Positions 7,210 to 17,023 of a stretch of DNA of 64,000 nt are shown piece by piece. The position numbers and the translations under genes were made by a program. Source of the stretch: Bog-159 sp963709155 (lineage in GTDB: Bacteria > Acidobacteriota > Terriglobia > Bryobacterales > Bryobacteraceae); contig CAVPVD010000001.1 in assembly GCA_963709155.1 (NCBI GenBank), positions 868,001 to 932,000 on the forward strand, written 5' to 3'. Below the pieces are notes generated by a model. The model made no database searches. It was not told the DNA's origin and saw nothing but the letters and a program-made list of their open reading frames with translations. The stretch's first letter is position 1, and each line of letters starts with the position of its first letter.

Positions 7210-8571
7210 GTGGCAACAACTATAAACGGATCGCTGACGAAGAATGGGGAGAAAGAAGCGGGCTGGGTGAACCGCCTGTTCACTCAAGAGAGGGCAGTCC
7301 TGGAGCACCAGGAACTGAAATTTGCCCTGCACCGCAAGCTGCTGGACCGCATCAACCTGGAGGCGCTGGCGACGCTGGGCGGCGAGCGCGTACGCACCGA
7401 AGTGCGCGGCGCGGTGGCCAAGTTGATCGAGGAAGAGAAGACACCGCTCAGCCTGCTGGAAAAAGAGCGGGTAGTGGAAGAGGTCCTGGATGAGGTCTTT
7501 GGGTTGGGTCCGCTCGAGCCGCTGCTGCAGGACCCCACCATCTCCGATATCCTGGTGACGACGCCGCGGCTGGTCTACGTGGAGCGCAACGGCAAACTGT
7601 TCCGCACGTCGGTCGAATTCAAAGACAACGCGCACCTGCTGCGCATCATCGAGAAGATCGTATCGAGAGTGGGACGGCGCGTGGACGAATCCTCGCCGCT
7701 GGTGGACGCGCGCCTGCCGGACGGATCGCGCGTGAACGCGGCCATTCCGCCGGTGGCGGTGGACGGACCGCTGCTTTCCATCCGCAGATTCGGCAAGAGC
7801 CTGATGCAGGGCAAGGATCTGGTAACCCGGCTCACGCTCACCGATGGCATGTTGGAGTTGTTGCAGGCGGCGGTGCGGGCGCGGTTGAACATTATGATCA
7901 GCGGCGGTACGGGCGCCGGAAAAACCACGCTGCTGAACGTGCTTTCCAGTTACATCCCGGAAGACGAGCGCATCGTGACCATTGAGGACGCGGCGGAGTT
8001 GCGCTTGCAACAGACGCACGTGGCGCGCATGGAAACGCGGCCGGCCAACGTGGAAGGGCAGGGCGCGATCAAGATTCGGGATCTGGTGATTAACTCTCTT
8101 CGTATGCGCCCCGACCGCATCATCGTGGGCGAGTGCCGCGGCGAGGAAGCGCTGGACATGCTGCAGGCCATGAACACAGGCCACGACGGCTCGCTGACCA
8201 CGGTCCACTCCAACAACCCGCGCGACGCCCTATCCCGGCTGGAAGTGATGGTTGGCATGGGCAACTCCAACATGGGCGTGCGCGCCATCCGCCAGCAGAT
8301 CGCGGCCGCGCTCGATCTCATCGTGCAGGTTTCGCGTTTCAGCGACGGCAGCCGCCGCGTGACCCACATAACCGAAGTGATCGGTATGGAAGTAGAGACC
8401 ATCACACTGCAGGATATTTTCCTGTTCGAAAAGGTGGGGATTGCAGAAGACGGCCGCGTAACCGGGCGCTTCCGTGCTACCGGCATACGTCCCCGTGCCA
8501 GCGAGCGGATCAAGGCGTGCGGCATCCAACTGCCGACGTCGTTGTTCCAGACAGTGGTGGAGATCAACTAG
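7210..8571 (+). CDS. cpaF: CpaF/TadA secretion ATPase
   Basis: The product is a 453-residue PilT/VirB11-type hexameric ATPase that powers type II/IV secretion and Flp pilus assembly. Walker A is GGTGAGKTT at residues 232-240, with an Asp box at TIEDAAEL, Walker B at RIIVGECRGEEAL and the His box near LTTVHSNNPRDAL. The N-terminal region of about 150 residues is the usual CpaF cap. GTG is chosen as start: it has GAGGG about seven bases upstream and fits family length. It is preceded by cpaE in the standard cpaE-cpaF order, but the usual tadB and tadC are absent downstream; a PilZ-like gene follows instead. Confidence 0.92.
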   Translation: MATTINGSLTKNGEKEAGWVNRLFTQERAVLEHQELKFALHRKLLDRINLEALATLGGERVRTEVRGAVAKLIEEEKTPLSLLEKERVVEEVLDEVFGLGPLEPLLQDPTISDILVTTPRLVYVERNGKLFRTSVEFKDNAHLLRIIEKIVSRVGRRVDESSPLVDARLPDGSRVNAAIPPVAVDGPLLSIRRFGKSLMQGKDLVTRLTLTDGMLELLQAAVRARLNIMISGGTGAGKTTLLNVLSSYIPEDERIVTIEDAAELRLQQTHVARMETRPANVEGQGAIKIRDLVINSLRMRPDRIIVGECRGEEALDMLQAMNTGHDGSLTTVHSNNPRDALSRLEVMVGMGNSNMGVRAIRQQIAAALDLIVQVSRFSDGSRRVTHITEVIGMEVETITLQDIFLFEKVGIAEDGRVTGRFRATGIRPRASERIKACGIQLPTSLFQTVVEIN

Positions 8572-8672
8572 CGTATGTCGCGATTATTGACCATTTTTCC
8601 CGCGCCGGCCGGGCAAGCAGATCGCCGATTCGAGACGCACGCGGGACCGACAGCGACGGTGAGGCGTTCACC

Positions 8673-9053
8673 GTGATTCAGCAACTCATCGAGGTTGGGA
8701 CCGGCAAGAAGGAGCCAAACCCTCAAGGGCATGGCCGCGAATCTCGCCGGGAAAAACGCTACCCGTTGGTCTGCGCTCTACAGATTTCCTGGCAGCGCGC
8801 AAACGGAGAATTGTGCACCACCCGGGCCACCTGCCGCGAGATCTCGCTGCACGGCGCCCTCGCGGAGTGCAACGAACCTCTGGTGGCTCGTTCGAACGTA
8901 TACCTCAGCGCCCCAAACTATGGTTTGATGGGCAATGCCACAGTTCGATATTGCCGGCGACTGGCTATGAAATTCGCAATCGGCTTGGAATTCACCTGGG
9001 CCGCGGTTTTCGCCGAGGAGGGCAGGAAGCAGATGTCCCCCGGGCCGAGATAA
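8673..9053 (+). CDS. PilZ-like domain protein
   Basis: This 126-residue frame holds a PilZ-type pattern: a basic RREKRYPL segment corresponding to the RxxxR c-di-GMP motif, then strands ending at EISLHGA, corresponding to the D/NxSxxG motif with Glu in the first position, and a final GLEFTW strand. The open frame extends back into cpaF, so I chose the GTG at 8673; other starts are possible. PilZ proteins bind c-di-GMP and often control pili or secretion, which suits the CpaE/CpaF neighbourhood. The imperfect second motif means binding is not certain. Confidence 0.65.
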   Translation: MIQQLIEVGTGKKEPNPQGHGRESRREKRYPLVCALQISWQRANGELCTTRATCREISLHGALAECNEPLVARSNVYLSAPNYGLMGNATVRYCRRLAMKFAIGLEFTWAAVFAEEGRKQMSPGPR

Positions 9054-9077
9054 TAGTCGCAGTCGCGCGCAGCGCTT

Positions 9078-10685
9078 TCACTTCGGTTTCACCTGGATGA
9101 TCGCCATCATGCCTGCATCTTCGTGATCCAGAATGTGGCAATGGTAAACGAACTTGCCCGCGATTTGCGGTTCCCGGAAGTCCATGCGCAACGTCACCGT
9201 CGGGTAAGCGCCAGTCCCGCTCCAGGCCGGCACGATCACCGTGTCCCGCAGATCGGGAGCTGCAAATGGCGTGCTATCGACCGCCAGAAATAGAAAATGG
9301 ATCTGGTGAATGTGAAATGCGTGCGTCTCGCCGGTGCGGTTCTCGACGGTCCAATCTTCCACGGCCCCTACCGTGGTCGTGATGGCCGGCGGGTCCGACA
9401 TGCTGAACACTTTGGGCTTCTGTCCATCGACAGTGATGAAGAATTCCGTAGGACCGTTTGAACCGTTGGTCGCTTCCGCGAAGTATATCTTCCGCTTCGC
9501 CGTGACGGGCGCGGTCTCCAGGCCCGCGAAGCGCAGCGGTCCGGCGGGCGGCGTGGATGTCCCCGGCAGCGCCGGCGGTTCCTGCGCATCCGCGAAAGTC
9601 TCGATCACCGCCAGTTCCTGCGGCGGATTGGGGTTGCCGATCGGCCCCGTATTGAAACCGATCTGCTGGAAGGTGGCGGCTTGATTCGCGGCGGGGCCTT
9701 GCATGATGAACTCGGCGCGGCCCGCGGGCGGAATCTGGATGGTGGTCACCTGGGTTGTTCCGGACACCGGGATGCCGTCCAATTCGACGATTTCTAACGG
9801 TTGGGGCGTGGACCCGAACCAGATCTGCAGCGACAAAAAAGCCTGGGAGGAGGCATTCGCCACGCGCCAAAACTCCTTCGCGCCCGGCTTCATCCTGACG
9901 ATGGGCGAGGGCGAAAACGGAGCGAGCGCAGGCTGATAGTTCAGCGTCAATTGACTTGGTCCCGCGATCCAGGAGCTGGGGTTGGTGAATTGTTGCCGGA
10001 TGACAAACACGCGCTCCGGTAATCCGGCTACTTGGGGCTTTAGCTTTTCGATGCCACCGATAATCAGGGCGCCGGGCGCGCCGCCGTTCACTTGCAGAGT
10101 GACTTCCCCGTGCAGGTGCGGATGATACCAGTACATGCCCGGCGCGTCGTTGCCGGGAATCTCGAAGCGATATTGGAAGGGCGGATCGGTGTTTTGCACG
10201 TCGGTCGTCAGAATTTCATCCTCATGACACCGAGGCGGGATATTCAATCCGTGAAAGTGGATGTTGGTGGAAGTGGCTACCATGGTCCCGCCGGTGCAGG
10301 GATCGTTCGGCGTGGTCCGGGTGCTCATACCGGACATGCCGGACATACCGGTCATGGACTTGACCGCTTTCGGTCCGGGAGGCGGCGGAGGCACATAAGT
10401 CAATCGATTGGTCAGATCCAGAGCCAACTGGTCGCCTGGATTCAGGCGCAGCGTCGGCGCCTCTACCGGCCCCTGGCTGGATTGGTAGACGTAACACTCA
10501 TGCAGGTAGCCCAGGCTATCGAAGGAACTGCGGAATGTGAAGCCGGCGTGGAGCACGCCGTTCTGGCTGACGACCTCCGGTGGATTGTTCACCACGCTGC
10601 CCGGATTGGGTCGCGCGGGACACTGCGCAGCGGCAACACCGGCGGCCAGTAGCAGGGCCAGAGATACGAATATGAATTTCTTCAT
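9078..10685 (-). CDS. Secreted multicopper oxidase
   Basis: The 535-residue protein begins with a Sec signal peptide (MKKFIFVSLALLLAAGVAAA). All four copper-ligand blocks are present: HFHG, HPHLHG, HAFHIHQIHF and HCHILDHEDAGMM, the last giving type 1 and trinuclear ligands. The HCHxxxHxxxGMM form points to a type 1 site with a Met axial ligand. A Met-rich insert (MTGMSGMSGM) sits about residue 110, next to the first copper block, as in cuprous oxidases such as CueO, though in a different place. Likely a periplasmic laccase or Cu(I) oxidase. Its ATG overlaps the stop of the upstream beta-propeller gene by four bases, so the two are translationally coupled. Confidence 0.92.
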   Translation of the reverse strand: MKKFIFVSLALLLAAGVAAAQCPARPNPGSVVNNPPEVVSQNGVLHAGFTFRSSFDSLGYLHECYVYQSSQGPVEAPTLRLNPGDQLALDLTNRLTYVPPPPPGPKAVKSMTGMSGMSGMSTRTTPNDPCTGGTMVATSTNIHFHGLNIPPRCHEDEILTTDVQNTDPPFQYRFEIPGNDAPGMYWYHPHLHGEVTLQVNGGAPGALIIGGIEKLKPQVAGLPERVFVIRQQFTNPSSWIAGPSQLTLNYQPALAPFSPSPIVRMKPGAKEFWRVANASSQAFLSLQIWFGSTPQPLEIVELDGIPVSGTTQVTTIQIPPAGRAEFIMQGPAANQAATFQQIGFNTGPIGNPNPPQELAVIETFADAQEPPALPGTSTPPAGPLRFAGLETAPVTAKRKIYFAEATNGSNGPTEFFITVDGQKPKVFSMSDPPAITTTVGAVEDWTVENRTGETHAFHIHQIHFLFLAVDSTPFAAPDLRDTVIVPAWSGTGAYPTVTLRMDFREPQIAGKFVYHCHILDHEDAGMMAIIQVKPK

Positions 10686-11863
10686 GGCGTCACCGGATAC
10701 GCGGCAATCGACAGCAGGTAGGAGAATTCGCCCGGATCGGAGACCGGCGAGTTCGCAGACTCCGTCAGCGTGCAGGCTGTGCCATCCCGGGTGAACTGAA
10801 GCATACCGATGTAAGATTTTCCGCTGGAGCCAAACTCCGGGACATAGATCATGCCGCCGGCGCCGCTGGTCAGTTGCAATCCGATGTTCCCCAGATAGGC
10901 GAACTTAGTATAGAATCCGCTGAGTGTATGCGAGGTGCACCCGGGGCGCACTTGACCCGTGGCAGCGTCGAAATAGGCCGCGGTCACCTGGCCCGCGGAA
11001 CCGTTAGTGACAAAGAGGAGTGTCCCGTCCGGACTTAGCCGCACGTTACCGGAATTCCACGCCGCGCCTAAATCGTAAGCGATCGTTGGACTCAACTTGC
11101 CCGCCGAGATATCGGACACTTCCACGGTCGTTCCGGTCGAGGCATCTCCAAAAATCGCGTAATGTCCGTCCTGGGTGATGGCAATGCCATTCGGCAGGTG
11201 ATCGTCGGTGGAGCCCGTAGAATACTGCTCATCGCCGTTGGGCACGGGGACGCCGCCAGAAATATCGAACGACTCGATGGAGCCGTCTCCGTAGGTTACC
11301 ACCATGATATGGCCGCGAATCGCCATGCCATCCACCGTACCGCCGCCAAGGCCGTCCGCAAAGATGTCGCTCACGAAACTGAGCGTACACCCCGCCTGCA
11401 CGTGAAATGTCGCAATAGTCGTCGAGGCGGTGAAGGTCGCGTAAAGGTATTCGGAATTGGCGGCCAGCCCGATACCATTGGTGGCGCCGGAGTCGGTGGC
11501 CGAGCCGTAGAAGTTTCCAGTCACGGTGTGCGTCAGGCCGTCGATGCCCACAATGTCGCCATCCCAGGCATTCGATACATAGACGCAGGCATCTGCGCCG
11601 TCGGGAACCGCGATCACGCGGGCGGTTGCGAAGAAGCCGCCCTGGATGCCGCTCCCCCCGGTTACCACGCTGGTCTTAGCGCCCAGGGTGCCATCCGGGT
11701 TCACCGTGCGGAACGTGGCCGTGCCTGGAAATGGGGGCGCCTGGTCGTCGTTGGTGACGATGAAACTGCGCAAGCCCGGGCCGGCGCCCAGAGCCACGGT
11801 ACAGAACACGATGGCTGTGAATGCGATTCTCAAAGCCCTTCCCTGCGCTCCCTCGCCCATCAA
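10682..11863 (-). CDS. Secreted beta-propeller protein (lactonase/YVTN type)
   Basis: The 393-residue product has an N-terminal hydrophobic export signal (LRIAFTAIVFCTVALGAGPG). Repeated blade-like segments follow, such as DACVYVSNAWDGDIVGID, PDGTLLFVTNGSAGQVTAAYF and QDGHYAIFGDASTG. This spacing resembles 6-phosphogluconolactonase-like or YVTN seven-bladed propellers. It lies directly upstream of the multicopper oxidase with a four-base overlap, so the pair probably forms a two-gene operon and may work together in the periplasm; the partner role is inference. Two adjacent Met codons (11863, 11860) are possible starts. Confidence 0.75.
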   Translation of the reverse strand: MMGEGAQGRALRIAFTAIVFCTVALGAGPGLRSFIVTNDDQAPPFPGTATFRTVNPDGTLGAKTSVVTGGSGIQGGFFATARVIAVPDGADACVYVSNAWDGDIVGIDGLTHTVTGNFYGSATDSGATNGIGLAANSEYLYATFTASTTIATFHVQAGCTLSFVSDIFADGLGGGTVDGMAIRGHIMVVTYGDGSIESFDISGGVPVPNGDEQYSTGSTDDHLPNGIAITQDGHYAIFGDASTGTTVEVSDISAGKLSPTIAYDLGAAWNSGNVRLSPDGTLLFVTNGSAGQVTAAYFDAATGQVRPGCTSHTLSGFYTKFAYLGNIGLQLTSGAGGMIYVPEFGSSGKSYIGMLQFTRDGTACTLTESANSPVSDPGEFSYLLSIAAYPVTP

Positions 11864-11906
11864 GTATAGCCCGGCAGGCGGCGGGTGGGACGTCGCGGAT
11901 TTATGC

Positions 11907-11912
11907 TAAACT
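11907..11912 (+). promoter_or_regulatory. Possible extended -10 (TGC-TAAACT) before the kelch-like gene
   Basis: TAAACT preceded by TGC lies 12 nt before the ATG at 11925, giving a leader of only about six nucleotides. No clear -35 is visible. It belongs to the set of close -10-like boxes seen in this window. Confidence 0.3.
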
Positions 11913-11924
11913 CCCAAAGACATT

Positions 11925-13355
11925 ATGCAAAAACTTTCCCTTGCGCTGGTTGCCTTCGCGGCCCTGGCCCATGCTCAGACGTGGCAGCCGCTCGTGAATC
12001 AACCGACTTTTTCCGCCAGTTCGGCATTACTTCTTACAGACGGCACGGTGATGGTGCAGGCGCTTGTATCGGGAACGGGCTCACGGGAATGGTGGCGGCT
12101 CACGCCCGACTCCAATGGAGATTATGTCAACGGAACCTGGTCGCAGTTGGCCTCGCTGCCCGCGGGATATGGGCCCCTGTATTACGCGTCCGCGGTCCTG
12201 CCCAACGGAATGGTGGTGATCAACGGCGGAGAATACAATTTGGGCAACAGCATCGTGGAAACGAACCTGGGCGCGATCTATAACCCTGTGACTAACAAGT
12301 GGAGGAAGGTGGCCGCCCCATCCGGGTGGACGGAGATTGGCGACGCACAGAGCGTAGTATTGAGCAACGGATCTTACATGTTGGGGAACTGCTGCAGCAA
12401 CAAGCAAGCCATTTTGGATGCCACCACGCTTACCTGGACAATCACAGGCGCGGACAAGGCCGACTCGAATGCGGAAGAAGGATGGACCCTGCTGCCGGAT
12501 GGCTCGGTGTTGACCGTGGACGTGACGGACACGCCCAATTCTGAACGTTACATCCCTTCGTCCGGCACATGGAGCAGCGCCGGAAAGTTGCCGGTGAACC
12601 TGGAGGATTACTCGGAGATGGGGCCCGCGGTTCTGCGCCCCGATGGGACCGTGTTCGCGACCGGGGCCAGCGGTAAGACGGCGATCTACACGCCCGGGGC
12701 CGGAGGGACAGTGGGAGTCTGGACGGCCGGCCCGAATTTTCCGGTGGTCAGCGGGAAACAAGTTGACGTCGCCGATGGCCCCGCGGCGCTGCTGCCGAAT
12801 GGCGACGTGCTGGTAGCGGCCAGTCCCGGAGCCTACAAGCTGCCGCTCACTTTCTATGAATTCGACGGGACCAATCTGAATTCCGTGCCGGGAACGCCCG
12901 ACGCAGCGAGCGATTCCTCGTTCTACGGGCGCATGCTGGTGCTTCCCACCGGGCAGATATTCTTCACGGATGGCAGCAAGGATATTGAAGTGTTTACCGG
13001 GACGGGACAGCCGAGCCCGGCATGGGCGCCCGTGATTTCGACCGCGCCCAAGACCGTGGCTCCCGGGAAGACATACAATATTTCCGGCGTCGGATTCAAC
13101 GGCATGTCGCAGGCCAGCGCTTACGGCGACGATTACCAGTCGGCTACAAACTATCCGCTGGTGCGCATTACGATGACGGCCAGCGGAAACGTATTCTATT
13201 GCCGGACGTTCGGCCACAGCAGCATGGCGGTGGCCTCTCCGGCGACGGTCTCGACACACTTCGAAGTGCCGTCCGGGATTCCGGCGGGCAGCGGCGAACT
13301 GGTGGTGGTGGCGAATGGCATCGCTTCCACGCCGGTTGCCGTCACCGTGAATTAA
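11925..13355 (+). CDS. Secreted kelch-like beta-propeller protein
   Basis: The 476-residue protein starts with a signal peptide (MQKLSLALVAFAALAHAQ). Residues about 30-360 contain kelch-like repeats with alternating display and formula elements such as LLTDGTVMV, VLPNGMVVINGG, LLPDGSVLTVD, VLRPDGTVFATGAS and LLPNGDVLVA. The last 110 residues (APKTVAPGKTYNISGVGFNG onward) look like an IPT/TIG immunoglobulin-like domain. This layout, kelch propeller plus a C-terminal Ig-like domain, recalls galactose-oxidase-type proteins, but I do not see the Cys-Tyr copper site, so I make no enzymatic claim. It is transcribed away from the propeller-oxidase pair. Confidence 0.8.
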   Translation: MQKLSLALVAFAALAHAQTWQPLVNQPTFSASSALLLTDGTVMVQALVSGTGSREWWRLTPDSNGDYVNGTWSQLASLPAGYGPLYYASAVLPNGMVVINGGEYNLGNSIVETNLGAIYNPVTNKWRKVAAPSGWTEIGDAQSVVLSNGSYMLGNCCSNKQAILDATTLTWTITGADKADSNAEEGWTLLPDGSVLTVDVTDTPNSERYIPSSGTWSSAGKLPVNLEDYSEMGPAVLRPDGTVFATGASGKTAIYTPGAGGTVGVWTAGPNFPVVSGKQVDVADGPAALLPNGDVLVAASPGAYKLPLTFYEFDGTNLNSVPGTPDAASDSSFYGRMLVLPTGQIFFTDGSKDIEVFTGTGQPSPAWAPVISTAPKTVAPGKTYNISGVGFNGMSQASAYGDDYQSATNYPLVRITMTASGNVFYCRTFGHSSMAVASPATVSTHFEVPSGIPAGSGELVVVANGIASTPVAVTVN

Positions 13356-13369
13356 CGCAGTCGCGCTTT

Positions 13370-16300
13370 TCAGAACACGATCTTCACGCCGGCCTGGACC
13401 AACCGCGGGGCCGTGGCGCTAACCACCTGCCCAAACGTGGAGCTGGCGATGTTGCCGTCAACGGCTTGCGGTCCAAAGAACTGTGCATGGTTGAAGACGT
13501 TGAAAGCTTCCAGGCGGAACTGCAGGGATTTCGATTCGGTCAGGCGCAGGTTCTTGAGCAGCGCCATATCGAAATTCAGCATTCCGGGACCATGGAAATA
13601 GCGCCGCGAGGCGTCGCCCGGAGTACCCAATACATTCTGGCTGAACAGGTCCGGATTGAAGTACGGCCGGCCGTTCCGGGCATTGTGGTTCAGATTGAGG
13701 GAACCAGCCGCTACATCCGGCTCATCGACGCCATAGTTGTTAATGCCGTTTGGCTCGGCGCCCAACAAGGAGTTATCGCCGTAGTCCGTAAGGGTCACCG
13801 GCAGCCCCGTGCTGAAGCGCGTGATCCCGGATAATTCCCATCCTTGAATGGCGCGGTTTGCGCCGCGCAACCAGCGCTCGAAAGGAAGCCGGTAATTGTA
13901 ACTCGCCACAAAGTTCTGCCGGATATCGAAGGCGGATAAAGCCCTGCTGAGCGCGGGATTCAGCGGGTAGACCTCTTCGCCCAGGTTAGAAGATTGATCG
14001 AGGGACTTACTATAGGTATACGCGGCCAGCAACTGCAGGGGCCCGCTGGTGTGGCGCAATGTGACTTGCAGAGCGTTGTAACTGGAGTTACCGATGGTGG
14101 CTTCCAGAGTGTCGCTTCCGAAATTCGGCCCCAGCGGCCCCCGGGTTCCGTTGATCGTCCGGCCGGAAGAAGTGACGAACACGTTGCTTTCGTTGAACGG
14201 ACCGCAGGGAGCCTGGCCCGGAGCCAGATTGGCCGGGTTACTCAGTTGCAGACAAAGCGCGGGATTGCCCGGATTGGCCTCCTCCAGCACCAGCAGGCGA
14301 TGCGCCTGGGTGCCTACGTAGCTCGCGGCCAGCACCGTGTTGTTCCCGAATCCATGCTCGATAGAGAGCATATACTCTTCGGTGTAAGGAATCCGGTTGT
14401 TGGCCGGGTAAGCCGGCACGCCGCTGATGGGTTCAAACTGGGACCAGTCAAGACTCGCGTCCGGGTGGCTGGCCGAGGTGTTTAAGGGCGCAAGCTGCAC
14501 CGGAAAGTACTGGCCCAGGTTTTGACCTGTTGCCGCGCTGACGAATGGCGTGGCAAATAGTGGCGGAGCGGGGCTGGTGTAAGTGGTTCCATACGGGGCA
14601 TTCGCGCTCATGATGCCGATGGTCAGCGCTTCGATAGCGGTATAGAACATGCCATAACTGGCCCTGATGCTGGTCTTGCCGGAACTGCCAGGCGAGTACG
14701 CCAAGCCCACCCGCGGCGCGAAATCCCGATTCCCGGCGGGCGCCAGGGTACGGGGCACGCCGGGGTCTGTGGGAAACAGGATACCGGCGGGCGCACCTGG
14801 AAAAACGATGGACTGGCGGCCGGGTTCGAAAGTGGCGATCTGATTATATTTCTCGTACCACGGTTCGATGCGATCCCAGCGCAGGCCGTAATTCAACGTC
14901 AGGTTCTTCTTGATGCGCCATCCATCCTGCGCGTACAGTCCGGCGTATTTGTTGCGGCCGTAGAACGACTGAAGCTGGCTTTGGTTGTACTGGCTGGGAA
15001 TCCCCAGCAGGAAATCCGCGAAGTCACTGCCGGTTTCGCTCCCATAGAATACAAAATTGCCGTTCAATTGCGCAACGGGATTGACGTTGACCTGGTCCGC
15101 ATGGAACTGCGCGCCGGCCGCGATGGTGTGCGCCCCGGCGACTTTTGAGAGGTTATCGTTCGTTTGGAAGGTGTTGTTGACCTGCTTAAGCTCGTTGGTA
15201 TTCGTCCCGATCGAGAAGTCATTGAAATTGACGCTTTCCACACCCTCGGTCTGGGGCGACAAGGCCACGATACCCGGCGTATGCCGGCCTACAACGAAGC
15301 CCTGGGATGCCAGACTGACCCCCACACCTCCAATGGGACGTCCCAAATCCGTGGAGTCGCGCATGAAGCTGACATGCAGTTCGTTGACGGCGGTAGCGCC
15401 GATGGTCTTGGTGTCACCCAAGGCCAGCAGTTGCGCGCGGCCCAGATTCAGAGCGTTGAAGCCCGGGACGTTCGCGCCCCCCTGTGCCACGGGGTATGGA
15501 TTGTCCTGCCGCCAACCGTCTAAGAAATAATAGGCGGACAAGCGGCCCAAACGGCTATCGCCGTCGAGGCGCAGAGCTCCCTTGTTATCTCCGAGGGTTT
15601 CGTTGTAGGACGAAGTGGAATAGGTCGAATTCGCGTTGTTGGGCGCGGGAATGTATGGCAGAAGATTCGCAGCGGGCGCGGACCACGCGCTCGCCGGTAC
15701 GATGGCATTCGGGAGCACGCACTGGGTGGGATTGGTGCAGCCTGGGAAGTAGTAGGGCTCACCGGCCGTCACGCCGTAGCCGAGTCTCCCGGAGAGCTGG
15801 CTGGCCCAATAGGGGCCGCTGACGGTCGCCGGTACCAGGTTTCCATTTGGGCCGGTAGTGGCGAATGCGCTCGCCAGATCGGACAGATTTCCGGCGCGGT
15901 CCTGGAGCGAGGGAACCGGGATCTCGCCGGTATCGATTCCCTGGGTCAAACGGGTGCCCTGGTAATCGGCAAAAAAGAAGATCCGGTTCCGTTTGATCGG
16001 GCCACCCAGCGTGGCACCGAATTGGTTCTGGTTGAAGGCGCCGCGCGTGGGAGAGAAATAATTGCGGGCATCCAGATCCGTGTTACGCAAGAATTCGAAA
16101 AGATCGCCATGAAAGGCGTTGGTTCCGGACTTGGTCACGACACTGATTTGGCCGCCGCTGAACTCGCCATACTCCGCGTCGAAATTGCTGGTCAGAATCC
16201 GGAACTCGTCGATCGAATCCAGATTGGGAACGATGGCCGCGCCCATGTTCACGTCTTCTTCGACGTCGCTGCCATTGAGCACGAAGCTGTTGGCGAATTC

Positions 16301-16894
16301 CCTCTGACCGTTGATGGAAACCGTACCGGGGTTCAAATCGCCGGATGGAGAAAAGGCGCTGACACCCACATCCTGCGTGGTGTCCGTGGTGAGGGAAGTG
16401 ACTGGCACGACACCGGCTTGCAGTGCGAGCAAGTCGGTGAAACTACGGCCATTCAGCGGTACAGCCGTCATTTGCTTGCCCGTGATCACCTCACCGAGCT
16501 GGGTGTCGGCGGTTTCGACGTGCGCGGCGGATCCGGAAACGGTGACGGTTTCAGTCCTTTCGCCGATCGATAGGCGTGCGTCCAGTACCGCTTTGCCGGC
16601 GACGTCGATCGCAATACCGGTACGCCGCAGAGGCTTGAAACCCGCGGCCACTACTTCGACATCATAGCGGCCCACCGGCAGGTTCTGGAACGCGAAGAAG
16701 CCGTGGCCGTCGGTGGCGACGCTTTCTTTCACGGCGCCGGAGATGGCCGTGACGCGCGCAGACGGAACCGCCTTGCCGGCCGGGTCGGTGACCGTGCCCA
16801 GCAGGCTTCCGCCCTCGCCGGCCCAGAGGGCGGAGGTCATCAGGAGGAACAGGCCCATGCCGGCCGAGGATCTTCTCTTGCAAGTCATTTGCAT
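13370..16894 (-). CDS. Oar-like TonB-dependent outer-membrane receptor
   Basis: The product is about 1174 residues long and follows the acidobacterial Oar-like layout. A signal peptide (GMGLFLLMTSALWAGEG) is followed by a carboxypeptidase-regulatory-like domain (GTVTDPAGKAVPSARVT ... LPVGRYDVEVVAAGF). A plug domain comes next (AVPLNGRSFTDLLALQAG), then a long beta-barrel ending in LVQAGVKIVF with terminal Phe. These receptors are thought to import polymers or oligosaccharides using TonB energy. I start at the ATG at 16894 because it directly precedes the signal peptide; the frame is also open to a TTG at 16957. It converges with the kelch-like gene, with only 14 bases between stops. Confidence 0.92.
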   Translation of the reverse strand: MQMTCKRRSSAGMGLFLLMTSALWAGEGGSLLGTVTDPAGKAVPSARVTAISGAVKESVATDGHGFFAFQNLPVGRYDVEVVAAGFKPLRRTGIAIDVAGKAVLDARLSIGERTETVTVSGSAAHVETADTQLGEVITGKQMTAVPLNGRSFTDLLALQAGVVPVTSLTTDTTQDVGVSAFSPSGDLNPGTVSINGQREFANSFVLNGSDVEEDVNMGAAIVPNLDSIDEFRILTSNFDAEYGEFSGGQISVVTKSGTNAFHGDLFEFLRNTDLDARNYFSPTRGAFNQNQFGATLGGPIKRNRIFFFADYQGTRLTQGIDTGEIPVPSLQDRAGNLSDLASAFATTGPNGNLVPATVSGPYWASQLSGRLGYGVTAGEPYYFPGCTNPTQCVLPNAIVPASAWSAPAANLLPYIPAPNNANSTYSTSSYNETLGDNKGALRLDGDSRLGRLSAYYFLDGWRQDNPYPVAQGGANVPGFNALNLGRAQLLALGDTKTIGATAVNELHVSFMRDSTDLGRPIGGVGVSLASQGFVVGRHTPGIVALSPQTEGVESVNFNDFSIGTNTNELKQVNNTFQTNDNLSKVAGAHTIAAGAQFHADQVNVNPVAQLNGNFVFYGSETGSDFADFLLGIPSQYNQSQLQSFYGRNKYAGLYAQDGWRIKKNLTLNYGLRWDRIEPWYEKYNQIATFEPGRQSIVFPGAPAGILFPTDPGVPRTLAPAGNRDFAPRVGLAYSPGSSGKTSIRASYGMFYTAIEALTIGIMSANAPYGTTYTSPAPPLFATPFVSAATGQNLGQYFPVQLAPLNTSASHPDASLDWSQFEPISGVPAYPANNRIPYTEEYMLSIEHGFGNNTVLAASYVGTQAHRLLVLEEANPGNPALCLQLSNPANLAPGQAPCGPFNESNVFVTSSGRTINGTRGPLGPNFGSDTLEATIGNSSYNALQVTLRHTSGPLQLLAAYTYSKSLDQSSNLGEEVYPLNPALSRALSAFDIRQNFVASYNYRLPFERWLRGANRAIQGWELSGITRFSTGLPVTLTDYGDNSLLGAEPNGINNYGVDEPDVAAGSLNLNHNARNGRPYFNPDLFSQNVLGTPGDASRRYFHGPGMLNFDMALLKNLRLTESKSLQFRLEAFNVFNHAQFFGPQAVDGNIASSTFGQVVSATAPRLVQAGVKIVF

Positions 16895-17023
16895 CAATAA
16901 AACAGAATACCCATTTGATCCTTGGCTGTAAAACAGTTTTTCGCAACTCAGTTGCAATTAGCACGGAATGGCGAGTTTTGCCGGGCGAATGGCAGCTAAG
17001 GGGGGAATCAGGGCCCTCTGGCG

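Noticed and set aside
8133..9053. 306-residue reading of the PilZ-like gene
   Set aside because: The first 180 residues are the alternate frame of cpaF; only the part from about 8673 has PilZ features.
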